NCBI RefSeq assembly: GCF_009674605.1
Contig: NZ_WKJO01000001.1
Coordinates: 496,001 to 560,000, forward strand
DNA length: 64,000 nt
Origin: Haloferax litoreum
Lineage (GTDB): Archaea > Halobacteriota > Halobacteria > Halobacteriales > Haloferacaceae
Direction of reading: 5' to 3'
Below, one piece after another: positions 8,128-18,248 of this stretch (within the stretch, counting starts at the first letter, position 1; each line of letters begins with the position of its first letter). Under the pieces are notes generated by a model. That model was not told the DNA's origin. It saw only the letters and a list, made by a program, of their open reading frames with translations, and searched no databases. Made by a program: the position numbers and the translations under genes.

Positions 8128-10818
8128 ATGACTACTCAGGGAATCGTCGGACAGTTCCTCTCGTTGAAAGAGGAGACCGACGCCGACCTGCTCGCCATGC
8201 AGTGTGGTGACTTCTACGAGTTCTTCGCCGAAGACGCCGAAACCGTCGGACGCGAACTCGACCTCAAGGTGTCTCAGAAGTCGTCGCACGGGTCGTCGTA
8301 CCCGATGGCGGGCGTCCCGTTGAACGACCTGACGCCCTACCTCAAGGCGCTGGTCGAACACGGGTATCGGGTCGCCGTCGCCGACCAGTACGAGACGGAG
8401 TCGGGTGACCTCCGCCGGCGTATCACGCGCGTCGTCACGCCGGGCACCCTCCTCGAAACGTCGCGGTCCGACGCACAGTTCCTCGCCGCCGTCGTGACCG
8501 GAAGCGACGGTATCGGCCTCGCGTTCGCAGACATCACGACCGGCCAGTTCCTCGTCACCGAGGCTGCAACCGTGGACGACGCCGCCGCCGAACTCTACCG
8601 CTTCGCACCGGTCGAGGTTCTCCCCGGACCCGACCTCCGTTCTGACGACGAGACGCTCGCACGACTCCGCGAGGCCACGGACGCGTCGTTCTCTCTGTTC
8701 TCTACGGAGTCGTTCGCACCGGGGCGCGCCCGCCACGCTGTCCGCGAGCAGTTTGGTGAATCCACCGTCGACAGCGTCGGTCTGGACTCCGAACTGGCGA
8801 CCCGCGCGGCGGGCGGGATATTGGCCTACGTCGAAGAGACGGGCGCTGGTGTCCTTCGGTCCATGACGCGACTCCGCGTCTACCACCCGAGCGACATGCT
8901 CGAACTCGACGCGACCACTCAGCGGAACCTCGAACTCACGGAGACGATGCACGGCGACCGCTCGGGGTCGCTGTTCGACACTATCGACCACACCGTGACC
9001 TCACCCGGTGGCCGTCTCCTCCGCGAGTGGTTGACACGCCCGCGGCGCGACCAGCGTGAACTCTCGCGCCGACTCGACGCCGTCGAGTCGCTGGCATCCG
9101 CTGCCCTCGCCCGCGAACGTGTCCGTGAGGTACTCGACGGTGCGTACGACCTCGAACGACTCGCCTCCCGAAGCGCGTCGGGAACTGCCGGCGCGAACGA
9201 CCTCCTCTCCGTCCGCGACACGCTCGAAATCCTCCCGGCCCTCACCGACGCTATCGAGGGGACCGAACTGGCAGACACGCCACTCGCAGACGTCGTGGCC
9301 CGCCCCGACAGAGATGCGGCGGCGGCCCTCCACGAAGAACTGGCCGACGCACTCGCCGACGACCCGCCGAAGACGGTCACGCAAGGCGGCCTCTTCCAGA
9401 AAGGCTACGACGACGAACTGGATGACCTCATCGAACGCCACGAGTCGGTGAAATCGTGGCTCGATACGCTCGCCGACCGCGAGAAGCGTCAGCACGGCCT
9501 CTCGCACGTCACGGTCGACCGCAACAAGACCGACGGGTACTACATTCAAGTCGGCAAGTCCGTCGCCGACCAGGTTCCCGACCACTACCGACAGATTAAG
9601 ACGCTCAAGAACTCCAAGCGGTTCGTCACCGACGAAGTGGAGGAAAAAGAACGCGAGATTCTCCGCCTCGAAGAGGCCCGCGGTGACCTCGAATACGACC
9701 TGTTTCAGGACCTTCGCGAACGCGTCGCCCAGCACGCCGAACTCCTCCAAGACGTGGGCCGTGCTCTCGCCGAAGTCGACGCACTGGCGTCGCTCGCGAC
9801 CCATGCCGCCGGAAACGGGTGGACGAGACCGGAACTCACCGAAGCGGGGCCGCTTCACATCGAGGCGGGACGCCACCCCGTCGTCGAGACGACCACCGAG
9901 TTCGTCCCGAACGACCTGCACATGGACCGCGACCGGGGATTCCTCATCGTCACCGGGCCGAACATGTCCGGGAAGTCGACCTACATGCGACAGGCGGCGC
10001 TCATCACGCTCCTCGCGCAAGTCGGGAGTTTCGTCCCCGCTCAGTCGGCCACTATCGGCGTCGTAGACGGCATCTACACGCGCGTCGGCGCGCTGGACGA
10101 ACTCGCACAGGGGCGGTCGACGTTCATGGTCGAGATGCAGGAACTCTCGAACATCCTCCACTCGGCGACCGAAGATTCGCTCGTCATCCTCGACGAGGTG
10201 GGCCGCGGGACTGCCACCTACGACGGTATCTCCATCGCGTGGGCAGCCACCGAATACCTCCACAACGAGGTCCGGGCGAAGACGCTCTTTGCGACACACT
10301 ACCACGAACTCACGAGTCTCGCCGACCACCTCGACCGGGTGGCGAACGTCCACGTCGCCGCCGACGAACGAGACGGCGACGTGACGTTCCTCCGGACTGT
10401 CGTCGATGGGCCGACCGACCGAAGCTACGGGATTCACGTCGCCGACCTCGCCGGCGTGCCGCGACCCGTCGTAGACCGAGCGACGGACGTGCTCGACCGC
10501 CTCCGCGACGAGAAGGCTATCGAGGCCAAAGGCTCCGGGTCGTCCGAACCCGTCCAAGCGGTCTTCGACTTCGGGAGCGGAGAGATGAACGTCGCGAACG
10601 GCGGTGGCAGCGGTGGCGGGAGTCCCGCGAACGGCACGGCCCAGAACGGGGAAGTCGATGCCGCGGCCAAATCGACCGCCGCATCTGAACCCGCCCTCGA
10701 CCCGGAGATGGAGGCCGTCCTCGACGAACTGAAATCGACCGACGTGAACGCCACCTCACCGATAGACCTGATGGCGAAGGTACAGGCGTGGCAGTCGAAA
10801 CTGGAGGGTGACGAATGA
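8128..10818 (+). CDS. mutS: DNA mismatch repair protein MutS
   Basis: MutS1-type mismatch recognition ATPase of 896 residues. The mismatch-reading Phe-x-Glu motif is at 29-31 in MQCGDFYEFF. Connector, lever (QRNLELTETMHG) and clamp regions follow. The ABC-type ATPase has Walker A GPNMSGKST at about residue 610, Walker B VILDEVGRG at about 685 and the switch FATHYHELTSL. A Gly/Ser-rich linker comes before a short C-terminal helical piece (YDGIS-type core ends near 820, then GGGSGGGSPANG). Length is slightly above bacterial MutS because of the linker. The stop overlaps the mutL start by 4 bp (ATGA), so the pair is co-translated. Horizontal acquisition from bacteria is the usual explanation for MutS/MutL in haloarchaea. 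Confidence 0.97.
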   Translation: MTTQGIVGQFLSLKEETDADLLAMQCGDFYEFFAEDAETVGRELDLKVSQKSSHGSSYPMAGVPLNDLTPYLKALVEHGYRVAVADQYETESGDLRRRITRVVTPGTLLETSRSDAQFLAAVVTGSDGIGLAFADITTGQFLVTEAATVDDAAAELYRFAPVEVLPGPDLRSDDETLARLREATDASFSLFSTESFAPGRARHAVREQFGESTVDSVGLDSELATRAAGGILAYVEETGAGVLRSMTRLRVYHPSDMLELDATTQRNLELTETMHGDRSGSLFDTIDHTVTSPGGRLLREWLTRPRRDQRELSRRLDAVESLASAALARERVREVLDGAYDLERLASRSASGTAGANDLLSVRDTLEILPALTDAIEGTELADTPLADVVARPDRDAAAALHEELADALADDPPKTVTQGGLFQKGYDDELDDLIERHESVKSWLDTLADREKRQHGLSHVTVDRNKTDGYYIQVGKSVADQVPDHYRQIKTLKNSKRFVTDEVEEKEREILRLEEARGDLEYDLFQDLRERVAQHAELLQDVGRALAEVDALASLATHAAGNGWTRPELTEAGPLHIEAGRHPVVETTTEFVPNDLHMDRDRGFLIVTGPNMSGKSTYMRQAALITLLAQVGSFVPAQSATIGVVDGIYTRVGALDELAQGRSTFMVEMQELSNILHSATEDSLVILDEVGRGTATYDGISIAWAATEYLHNEVRAKTLFATHYHELTSLADHLDRVANVHVAADERDGDVTFLRTVVDGPTDRSYGIHVADLAGVPRPVVDRATDVLDRLRDEKAIEAKGSGSSEPVQAVFDFGSGEMNVANGGGSGGGSPANGTAQNGEVDAAAKSTAASEPALDPEMEAVLDELKSTDVNATSPIDLMAKVQAWQSKLEGDE

Positions 10819-12971
10819 CGAGCATCCAGCAACTCGACGCGAAGACAATCGACCGCATCGCCGCCGGCGAGGTGGTCGAACGGCCCGCATCGGTCGTGAA
10901 GGAACTCGTCGAGAACAGCCTCGACGCGGACGCGACACGCGTCTCCGTCGCTGTCGACTCCGGCGGCGTCGACGGCATCCGCATCCGCGACGACGGCGTC
11001 GGGATGACCGAGGAAGAACTCGAACTCTGCGTCCGAGAACACACGACGAGCAAGATATCGGACATCGAGGACCTCGAAGCGGGTATCGGAACGCTCGGTT
11101 TCCGTGGGGAGGCACTCCACACCATCGGGGCCGTCTCGCGGATGACCATCCGGTCGAAACCCCGCGGCGGCGACGTGGGGACCGAACTGCGATACGAAGG
11201 CGGCGAGGTGGAGTCAGTTCGCCCCGCAGGATGCCCCGAGGGAACCGTCGTCGAAGTCGACGACCTCTTCTACAACACCCCCGCCCGACGGAAGTTCCTC
11301 AAGACGACGGCGACGGAGTTCGACCACGTCAACACCGTCGTCACGCACTACGCCCTCGCCAACCCGGACATCGCCGTCTCGCTGGAACACGACGACAGGG
11401 AGGTGTTCGCAACCGAGGGCCGCGGCGACCTGCAATCGACTGTCCTCTCGGTGTACGGCCGGGAAGTCGCCGAGTCGATGGTTCCAGTCGAACACGACGC
11501 GCCCGGCGTCTCCGTCAGTGGCCTCGTCAGTCACCCCGAGACGACGCGAAGCACCCGCGACTACCTCTCGACGTTCGTCAACGACCGCTACGTCACCGAC
11601 CGCGTCCTCCGAGAGGCCGTCCTCGACGCCTACGGCGGCCAACTCGACGCAGACCGCTACCCGTTCGCCGTCCTCTTCGTGGACGTTGCGCCCGACGCCG
11701 TCGACGTGAACGTCCACCCGCGGAAGATGGAAGTCCGGTGGGACGAGGAGGCGCAGGTCAAACGCGACGTGACGGAAGCGGTCGAAGACGCACTATTGAA
11801 CCACGGACTCGTCCGTTCGTCCGCGCCGCGCGGTCTGTCGAAAGCGGACGAGACGCCCGTCGCACCCGGTGACGTCGGCGACGACGACGCGGAGACCGAC
11901 CCACACGACGTTCGTGAGACGGTCGACGCAGATGCTGACGACGGCGGTTCGAGTGCTCACGACCGACCGACGGCCCGAGAGGTTCAGTCGGCGCGCGAAG
12001 ACAGGCACGTCACCGCAGACTCCACCGAGTCGTCCGCGTCGCCCTCGGCAGATACGTCTTCGACTCCCGAATCGTCGCCATCGTCGTCGCAGTCGACGCC
12101 GCCGACACCGCCGCGTGAGTACGACCTCGCGCCAGGGCCAGAGACGACGGAGCAGTCGTCGTTCGACACCGAACCGACTGGTTCGTCAGGGTCGGCGTCG
12201 GAAGCGTCCGCAGATGGCGCCAGTTCGCAGTCGGACTCGTCGTCACCACCCGCTGGCGATGCCTCTCGGGGGCAACCGAGACGCATCACCGCACCCACGA
12301 CGCAGCGTGACCTCTCGGGTGAGGAAGCGTCGCTCACGCCCGAGTTCGAGTCGCTGCCGTCGATGCGAATCCTCGGCCAACTGCTCGACACCTACATCGT
12401 CGCCGAGACGAGCGAGGAACTCGTCCTCGTCGACCAACACGCCGCCGACGAACGGGTGAACTACGAGCGCCTGAAGGGCGAAGTCGAAGGCGACACGCCG
12501 ACGCAGGCACTCGCGGAACCCGTCGAACTCGAACTGACGGCGCGAGAGGCCGCCCTGTTCGAAGAGTACAGCGACGCGCTGGCACAGGTCGGGTTCCACG
12601 CTGGGCGGACAGACGACCGAACCGTCACGGTTCGGACCGTCCCCGCCGTCTTCGACGCTGCTCTCGACCCCGGACTCGTCCGCGACGCGTTGACCGCGTT
12701 CGTCCGTGAGGAGGCCGACGGCGGTCAGCAGACGGTCGACGCCGTCGCCGACGACTTGCTCGCCGACCTCGCGTGCTACCCGTCTATCACCGGGAACACC
12801 TCACTCCGCGAGGGGTCGGTCCTCGACTTGCTCTCGGCGCTCGACGCCTGCGACAACCCGTACGCCTGCCCGCACGGCCGACCCGTCGTCATCGAGTTCG
12901 ACCGCGAGGAAATCGAGGCACGCTTCGAACGCGACTACCCCGGTCACGGTGGCCGGCGCGCAGAGGATTGA
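10815..12971 (+). CDS. mutL: DNA mismatch repair protein MutL (endonuclease type)
   Basis: GHKL ATPase of 718 residues that couples MutS mismatch recognition to downstream repair. N-terminal ATP-binding motifs are clear: ENSLDADAT, DDGVGM and GFRGEALHTIG. An Asp/Ser-rich linker spans about 340-500. The C-terminal domain contains DQHAADERVNYE at about 539 and CPHGRP near 685. These match the DQHA(x)2E(x)4E metal-binding nuclease motif and a conserved zinc-site motif, so this MutL probably nicks DNA itself, as expected in lineages without MutH. It overlaps mutS by 4 bp. The acidic linker is much longer than in bacterial MutL, as is common in haloarchaea. Confidence 0.96.
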   Translation: MTSIQQLDAKTIDRIAAGEVVERPASVVKELVENSLDADATRVSVAVDSGGVDGIRIRDDGVGMTEEELELCVREHTTSKISDIEDLEAGIGTLGFRGEALHTIGAVSRMTIRSKPRGGDVGTELRYEGGEVESVRPAGCPEGTVVEVDDLFYNTPARRKFLKTTATEFDHVNTVVTHYALANPDIAVSLEHDDREVFATEGRGDLQSTVLSVYGREVAESMVPVEHDAPGVSVSGLVSHPETTRSTRDYLSTFVNDRYVTDRVLREAVLDAYGGQLDADRYPFAVLFVDVAPDAVDVNVHPRKMEVRWDEEAQVKRDVTEAVEDALLNHGLVRSSAPRGLSKADETPVAPGDVGDDDAETDPHDVRETVDADADDGGSSAHDRPTAREVQSAREDRHVTADSTESSASPSADTSSTPESSPSSSQSTPPTPPREYDLAPGPETTEQSSFDTEPTGSSGSASEASADGASSQSDSSSPPAGDASRGQPRRITAPTTQRDLSGEEASLTPEFESLPSMRILGQLLDTYIVAETSEELVLVDQHAADERVNYERLKGEVEGDTPTQALAEPVELELTAREAALFEEYSDALAQVGFHAGRTDDRTVTVRTVPAVFDAALDPGLVRDALTAFVREEADGGQQTVDAVADDLLADLACYPSITGNTSLREGSVLDLLSALDACDNPYACPHGRPVVIEFDREEIEARFERDYPGHGGRRAED

Positions 12972-12998
12972 AGTCAGGCTACTGTGACGTGTGAGGCG

Positions 12999-13301
12999 AT
13001 GCACCCACTCGTCTTCTTGGGAATCCTCTTCGGACCCCTCGTTCTCGTGGTCTCGTATCTCTTTACCGCGGCGACCGGTCCGGGCGTCCCCTCGTGGGCG
13101 GCGACTGCCGGCGGGTCGATTCGACTGTACGGGACGGCGCTGGCAGTCGTCGTCGGTCCGTTGGCACTCCACGTCGACCGACTCACACTCGCGCGACAGT
13201 CTGACTGGGTCCCCTCTCCTGTGTATTACCTCGTGGCCGTCCCGTTCCTGAGCATCCCTATCTCGGTCATCTACCTCGTTCGCCGGTTCACGTCTGCCTA
13301 A
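12999..13301 (+). CDS. Small membrane protein, unknown function
   Basis: Hydrophobic protein of 100 residues with three likely membrane segments: about 3-23 ([19 protein letters not shown]), about 38-56 and about 72-92. It ends in a short basic tail (VRRFTSA). The ATG at 12999 has a GTGAGG element about 5 nt upstream and is preferred over a GTG five codons earlier. It lies 27 bp after mutL on the same strand, so it may be co-transcribed. No motif allows a function to be assigned. Confidence 0.65.
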   Translation: MHPLVFLGILFGPLVLVVSYLFTAATGPGVPSWAATAGGSIRLYGTALAVVVGPLALHVDRLTLARQSDWVPSPVYYLVAVPFLSIPISVIYLVRRFTSA

Positions 13302-13373
13302 GTCGAGTCGGTGGGCACACTCTCGCTCGTCGCACCCCCGAGCAGTCGCGCCATTCGACGGCAACGCCGGAGG

Positions 13374-13380
13374 TTTATAC
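13374..13380 (+). promoter_or_regulatory. TATA box for KDG kinase
   Basis: TTTATAC centred 25 bp upstream of the ATG at 13402, preceded by a purine-rich BRE-like stretch (CCGGAGG). It predicts a leaderless transcript for the sugar kinase. Confidence 0.55.
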
Positions 13381-13401
13381 CGCGCCTGCGAACGCCCTGC
13401 C

Positions 13402-14358
13402 ATGACAGCCCTCGTGACCTTCGGCGAGACGATGCTCCGCTTGTCGCCGCCGCGTGGCGAGCGACTCGAGACGGCCCGCGAGTTCGAAGTACAGGCGGGC
13501 GGCGCAGAGAGCAACGTCGCCGTCGCGGCGGCACGACTCGGCCGCGACGCAGCGTGGTTCTCGAAACTCCCCGACTCACCGCTGGGTCGCCGTGTCGTCG
13601 GTGAACTGCGAAGCCACGGCGTCGACACCGACGGGGTCGTCTGGGACGACGACCACCGGCAGGGACTCTACTACCTCGAACACGGCGTCGCGCCCCGCCC
13701 GACCAACGTCGTCTACGACCGCGCGGACGCCGCAGTGACGACGCTCGAAACGGTCGAAATCGACCTCGACGCAGTCCGCGACGCCGACGTGTGCTACACC
13801 AGCGGCATCACGCCCGCACTCTCGGAGACGCTCCGAGCGACCACCGCGGACGTGCTCGCCGAGGCACAGGACGCCGGGACGACGACGGCGTTCGACTTGA
13901 ACTACCGGACGAAACTCTGGGACCCGGCCGTCGCCGCCGAGGCGTACCGCGACCTGTTCGGCTCCATCGACGTGCTGTTCGCCGCACAGCGAGACGCCGA
14001 GACGGTCCTCGGACGCGAAGGCGACGCCGAATCCATCGCCCGCGGACTCGCCGACGACTTCGACTTCGAGACTGTCGTCGTCACTCGTGGCGCAGACGGG
14101 TCACTCGCACTCTTCGACGGCGACGTGTACGAACAGGGCGTCTACGAAGCAGAGACGCACGACGCAATCGGCACGGGCGACGCTTTCGTCGGTGGGTTCC
14201 TCGCGAAGCACCTCGCCGGTGGCGACGTCGCCGAATCACTCCAGTGGGCGTCCGCGACGGCGTCGTTCAAGCGAACCGTCGAAGGCGACGTCGCAGTCGT
14301 GACGCCCGAAGACATCGAACGCGTCGTCGCCGACGAGGGTGACGGTATCTCACGGTAG
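13402..14358 (+). CDS. kdgK: 2-keto-3-deoxygluconate kinase
   Basis: PfkB/ribokinase-family sugar kinase of 318 residues. The N-terminal signature [17 protein letters not shown] (about 33-49) and the C-terminal [15 protein letters not shown] (about 254-268), which carries the catalytic Asp and anion-hole glycines, are both present. It is assigned as the KDG kinase of the semi-phosphorylative Entner-Doudoroff pathway (2-keto-3-deoxygluconate to KDPG, ATP-dependent) because the sequence type and position after mutL match what I recall of the H. volcanii gene. Another 2-keto-sugar kinase activity cannot be excluded by sequence alone. Promoter elements indicate its own transcript. Confidence 0.85.
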   Translation: MTALVTFGETMLRLSPPRGERLETAREFEVQAGGAESNVAVAAARLGRDAAWFSKLPDSPLGRRVVGELRSHGVDTDGVVWDDDHRQGLYYLEHGVAPRPTNVVYDRADAAVTTLETVEIDLDAVRDADVCYTSGITPALSETLRATTADVLAEAQDAGTTTAFDLNYRTKLWDPAVAAEAYRDLFGSIDVLFAAQRDAETVLGREGDAESIARGLADDFDFETVVVTRGADGSLALFDGDVYEQGVYEAETHDAIGTGDAFVGGFLAKHLAGGDVAESLQWASATASFKRTVEGDVAVVTPEDIERVVADEGDGISR

Positions 14359-14481
14359 TCACCACGCCACTCTGTTTCCGACACTCGACCGGTTGGTCAC
14401 CCGAGTCAGTCACGAGACCAGCAGTGCGACGCCCGCGCACCCCGTCCCAACGACTAAGCGAGTTCCCGTCGCCAATGGACT

Positions 14482-15876
14482 ATGACACACGTCCTCGTCA
14501 TCGGTGCCTACGGAAGCGCCGGCGTGGCCGTCGCCGACAGACTCGTCTCACACGTCGGCGACGACATCGACCGCCTCACACTCGTCGACGACGGCGACCC
14601 GGCCGGTGGTCTCTGCATCCTCCGCGGGTGTATGCCCTCGAAGGAACTCCTCTCTGCGGCGGGCCACCACTATCAGGCCCGCCACGACCACCGTCTCGTC
14701 GGCGAGACGCCCGCGATGGACCTCGACGCAGTCGTCGAGACGAAAGACGAACACATCTCGAACTTCGCCGCGCACCGTCGGGCGGCAGTCGAGAAGATGG
14801 CCGAACAGGACGGTGTGAAACTCGTCCGGGAACGCGCACGGTTCGTCGGCGAGCGGCGGGTGCAAGCGGGTGACCACGAGTTCGACCCAGATTACGTCGT
14901 CGTCGCCACGGGGTCCAGCCAGTTCGTTCCGGACCTCCCCGGCATCGACGACGTGGAGTACCTGACGAGCGCAGACGTGCTCGATGCGACTGCACTCCCC
15001 GAGTCTGGTGTCGTGATGGGGTTCGGCTACATCGGCCTCGAACTCGTCCCGTACCTCGCCGAGGCGGGTGTTGACCTCACCGTAGTCGAACACGACGAAC
15101 GACCACTGGACGAAGCAGACCCGGTGTTCGGCGACGAAATACTCGATATCTACCGCGAGGAGTTTGGCGTCGAAGTTCGAACCGACGTATACGAAGACCG
15201 AATCGAGCAGACGGACGAGGGGGTCCGTCTCCACCTCGACGACGGGTCGAGTATCGACGCCGAATCGCTGTTTCTATTCACCGGTCGAAAGCCGAACGTC
15301 GGCGGCCTGAATCTCGACGCGGCGGGAATCACGCCGGAGGGCGAGTGGGTCGATGCGACGATGCACGCGAAGGGTGCCGACGGCGTGTTCGTCGTCGGCG
15401 ACGCCAACGGACGGGAACCAATCCTCCACGTGGCGAAAGAACAGGGATTCGTCGCCGCCGACAACGTCCTCGCAGCGATTCACGACGAGGCGTTCGAGGA
15501 GTACCACAACGTCCACCACCACGTCATCTTCTCGGGGGCGACAGTCTACCCGTACGCTCGGGTGGGCCACTCCGCGGCGTCCGCCGCCGACGCCGGCATC
15601 GACCACGTCGTCGTCTCGCGCGAGGCACGTGACGACGGCGTCTTCAAGACCAAAGCCACGCTCCGCGGACTGGCGCGTCTGGTCGTCGGCACAGACGGAA
15701 CCGTCCTCGGCTATCAGGGCCTCCACTACCACGCCGACGTGATGGCCAAGACGATGCAAGTCACCGTCGAGATGGGACTCGACGTGCGCGAGATACCTGA
15801 CCGCGCGTACCATCCGACGACGCCGGAGATTCTCGACTCGTTGTTCCGGAACGCGTCGGCAGAACTGGACGACTGA
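14482..15876 (+). CDS. Class-I pyridine nucleotide-disulfide oxidoreductase
   Basis: FAD/NAD(P)-dependent disulfide oxidoreductase of 464 residues, related to dihydrolipoamide dehydrogenase and mercuric reductase. The FAD dinucleotide fold starts at residue 4 (VLVIGAYGSAG). The redox-active pair Cys45/Cys50 has the CX4C spacing of class I enzymes (GGLCILRGCMPSK). A second dinucleotide fold is at about 176 (VVMGFGYIGLELVPYLAEAG), with an FAD contact at GVFVVGDANG. The C-terminal dimerisation domain includes the catalytic-type YHPTTPEIL. No 2-oxoacid dehydrogenase E1/E2 genes are adjacent, so the substrate is uncertain; the first glycine motif is GAYGSAG rather than GGGPGG. Confidence 0.85.
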   Translation: MTHVLVIGAYGSAGVAVADRLVSHVGDDIDRLTLVDDGDPAGGLCILRGCMPSKELLSAAGHHYQARHDHRLVGETPAMDLDAVVETKDEHISNFAAHRRAAVEKMAEQDGVKLVRERARFVGERRVQAGDHEFDPDYVVVATGSSQFVPDLPGIDDVEYLTSADVLDATALPESGVVMGFGYIGLELVPYLAEAGVDLTVVEHDERPLDEADPVFGDEILDIYREEFGVEVRTDVYEDRIEQTDEGVRLHLDDGSSIDAESLFLFTGRKPNVGGLNLDAAGITPEGEWVDATMHAKGADGVFVVGDANGREPILHVAKEQGFVAADNVLAAIHDEAFEEYHNVHHHVIFSGATVYPYARVGHSAASAADAGIDHVVVSREARDDGVFKTKATLRGLARLVVGTDGTVLGYQGLHYHADVMAKTMQVTVEMGLDVREIPDRAYHPTTPEILDSLFRNASAELDD

Positions 15877-15888
15877 ACGACGATAATG

Positions 15889-15909
15889 ATTTTTCTACCC
15901 TTTTAAAAA
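15889..15909 (+). terminator. T-run and A/T dyad between genes
   Basis: ATTTTTCT followed by CTTTTAAAAAG sits 13-33 bp after the oxidoreductase stop. The oligo-T run is a plausible archaeal terminator for that gene. The TTTTAAAA core could instead serve as a weak TATA element for the antiporter gene at 15950, with a transcript leader of about 20 nt. Confidence 0.4.
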
Positions 15910-15949
15910 GCCAGATTCAAATTCGGGACCACGATAACCCGTCTCGGAA

Positions 15950-17431
15950 ATGGCATCACTCTCGTTCGAACCGCTGACGTACGACGACATCCCCGACGAC
16001 GAGCGCCCGTCGTTTCTGCAGGCGCTCGTTCCCGTCCTCGGGATGCTCGTGTTCCTGAGCGTCGGGGTCATCTGGTTGGGCCTCGACCCGCAGTTACCGC
16101 TCCTGTGGGGAATCATCCTCACCGGCGCTGTCGGCCGATATTGGCTGGGTCTCTCGTGGACGCGACTCTCTGGGGGCATCCGCGACGGCATCAACATGGG
16201 GATGTCGGCGCTGCTCATCCTCCTCGTCGTCTACATGCTCATCTCGACGTGGACTGCCGCGGGGACGATTCCGGCACTCATCTACTACGGTCTGGACCTG
16301 CTCTCGCCGGCGGTGTTCCTCCCGGCGGCGACGCTGCTCTCGGCAGTCGTCACCTTCGCCATCGGGTCGTCGTGGACCACCGCCGCGACGCTCGGTGTCG
16401 CGTTCATCGGCATCGGGTCGGGTCTCGGCATGCCGAACGCGATGACGGCCGGTGCCGTCTTGACGGGCGCGTACACCGGGGACAAGGTTTCGCCGTTCTC
16501 GGACACGACGAACCTCGCCGCTGCCGTGACGAACACCGACCTGATGACCCACGTGCGGACGATGCGCGTCGGGACGAGCATCGCGCTCGCAATCTCGCTC
16601 GTCGCGTACACCGTACTCGGTCTCACTGCCTCCGGTGACATCCCAGCAGGGCGCGTCGCCGAGATTCAGACGGCTATCGCCGGCACCTACACCGTGAACC
16701 CGCTGGTGTTCGCACCACTTCTCGTCACGTTCGTCCTCGCGCTTCGTGGTTACCCGGCGCTTCCCTCTATCATCGCCGGCGTCGTCACCGGCACCCTCAC
16801 GCAGTTGTTCGTGCAGGGACCGAGTGCTATCGACACCTTCGTCGGCGCGTGGAACGTCGCCTTCGCGGGTACGTCGCCCGAGACGGGCGTCTCGACGGTC
16901 GATTCGCTCCTCGCGTCGGGTGGTCTCCTCGGGTCGTCGTGGACGATGACCGTCATCCTCGCGTCGCTGTCGCTCGGCGGTATCCTCGAACGAACTGGCT
17001 GTATCGCCGTCATCGCCCACGAGATGCGTCGTATCCTCACCTCGGTGTCTTCTCTCACCATCGGGACGGCCACCTCGTCGCTGGCGATGAACGCCATCGC
17101 CGCCGACCAGTACATGAGTATCGTCGTGCCCGGAATGAGTTTCCGCGGCCTCTACGACGAGTTCGACTTAGAGAGCAGAAATCTCTCGCGGGCCGTCGAA
17201 TCCGCGGGGACGACGACGAGTGCGCTCATCCCGTGGGGCACCGGCGGCGCGTACATGGCTGACGTGCTCGGTGTGCCGACGCTCCAGTACGCACCGTACT
17301 ACTTCCTCGGGTTCCTCTCGCCACTCATCCTCGTGGCGATGGGACTGACCGGGTGGCGCATCACGAAAGAAGGGTCGGACACGCAGGCCGGCCTCCGCGG
17401 TGCGTTCGCGTCGTTCACCGACGACGACTGA
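15950..17431 (+). CDS. nhaC: Na+/H+ antiporter, NhaC family
   Basis: Polytopic membrane protein of 493 residues with about 11-12 hydrophobic helices, assigned to the NhaC family. The conserved region GSSWTTAATLGVAFIGIG, the motif GAYTGDKVSPFSDTTNLAAA (typical of NhaC antiporters) and the C-terminal MNAIAADQYMSIVVPGMSF are all visible. It should exchange Na+ for H+ across the cell membrane, which is important in high salt. The specific ions (Na+/H+ versus malate-Na+/lactate exchange as in MleN) are not settled by sequence. It starts at the only reasonable ATG before the cytoplasmic N-terminus. Confidence 0.87.
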   Translation: MASLSFEPLTYDDIPDDERPSFLQALVPVLGMLVFLSVGVIWLGLDPQLPLLWGIILTGAVGRYWLGLSWTRLSGGIRDGINMGMSALLILLVVYMLISTWTAAGTIPALIYYGLDLLSPAVFLPAATLLSAVVTFAIGSSWTTAATLGVAFIGIGSGLGMPNAMTAGAVLTGAYTGDKVSPFSDTTNLAAAVTNTDLMTHVRTMRVGTSIALAISLVAYTVLGLTASGDIPAGRVAEIQTAIAGTYTVNPLVFAPLLVTFVLALRGYPALPSIIAGVVTGTLTQLFVQGPSAIDTFVGAWNVAFAGTSPETGVSTVDSLLASGGLLGSSWTMTVILASLSLGGILERTGCIAVIAHEMRRILTSVSSLTIGTATSSLAMNAIAADQYMSIVVPGMSFRGLYDEFDLESRNLSRAVESAGTTTSALIPWGTGGAYMADVLGVPTLQYAPYYFLGFLSPLILVAMGLTGWRITKEGSDTQAGLRGAFASFTDDD

Positions 17432-17503
17432 CGCACAGCAGTCGGCGCGTCCGTCTGTTCGCAGACCGGCAGGCGTATTTCGATTCGTCCAGTAGCCGGG
17501 GGC

Positions 17504-18178
17504 ATGGAGGTCACGACGGCCGGCCGGTTCCGCGTCTATCGCAGTCCACGCGAGCGAGACGAACTCCTCTTGCTCGAACGCCCCGAAGAGGCCGTCGACT
17601 GGACCGACCCGGAGGCGGCGGCCGACGCCGACGGGGCGTTCTCGCCCACGTACGTCCCACGGACGGGATACGACGACGAGGACATCGCAGACACCATCGA
17701 AGCACTCGAACCCGGAAACGAAATCGAGGCGACGCTGGCGTGGGACGACGGCGACCCGCGGTTCGCCGCGGTGTCGGTCACCGACCGAACCCGATTCCGA
17801 TTCGTCGGTGCGGCGACCGGTCTGTTCGAGGCCGCTCGGGAGACGTGGCACAGGATGGACAGCGGTGAGGCAATCGGGTCACGCGTCACCTACGGAACCG
17901 ACGGCGACCCGAACGCCGTCCTCTACGTCTTCGCGAAACAACCGGGGGCACGCGACCTGTTCGAAGAGTTTAGAGACGGTGTCGTCCCGCTGGACCCACT
18001 CATCGGCCGTCTGGCCGCAGAGACCGACGCCGCGACGACGGGAGCCGAATCGACCGTCCCCGACGCGCCCCGCGAGGTGTTCGTGCTCCGTCCACTGGAC
18101 GAAGAGTTCGTCCTCGTCGCTATCGCGTTCGACAGAGACGGAGTGTTCGCGCAGACGGTGCGCGAGACGTACTGCTGA
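17504..18178 (+). CDS. Conserved haloarchaeal protein of unknown function
   Basis: Acidic soluble protein of 224 residues, no membrane segment. The codon use (strong G/C third position) and acidic composition are those of a real haloarchaeal gene. An N-terminal part up to about 100 looks like a beta-rich module (GRFRVYRSPRERDELLLLER; GNEIEATLAWDDGDPRFAAVSV), followed by a helical region with ETWHRMDSGE, and a last strand-rich part ending at Cys224. I do not recognise a catalytic motif. It follows the antiporter by 72 bp and converges with the dehydrogenase gene. Confidence 0.65.
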   Translation: MEVTTAGRFRVYRSPRERDELLLLERPEEAVDWTDPEAAADADGAFSPTYVPRTGYDDEDIADTIEALEPGNEIEATLAWDDGDPRFAAVSVTDRTRFRFVGAATGLFEAARETWHRMDSGEAIGSRVTYGTDGDPNAVLYVFAKQPGARDLFEEFRDGVVPLDPLIGRLAAETDAATTGAESTVPDAPREVFVLRPLDEEFVLVAIAFDRDGVFAQTVRETYC

Positions 18179-18248
18179 AGAAGAGAGACGACGCACAGGG
18201 CGCGTATCGAGTCGTCGCGCAGTTCGGGTGTCGGGTCAGCCGCAGGGG

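Noticed and set aside
8919-10557. Long open frames antisense to mutS, aconitase and the transducers
   Set aside because: They are side effects of GC-rich codon bias and of the rarity of stop codons in the complementary frame. Their translations are low in complexity and rich in Arg/Ser or Val.
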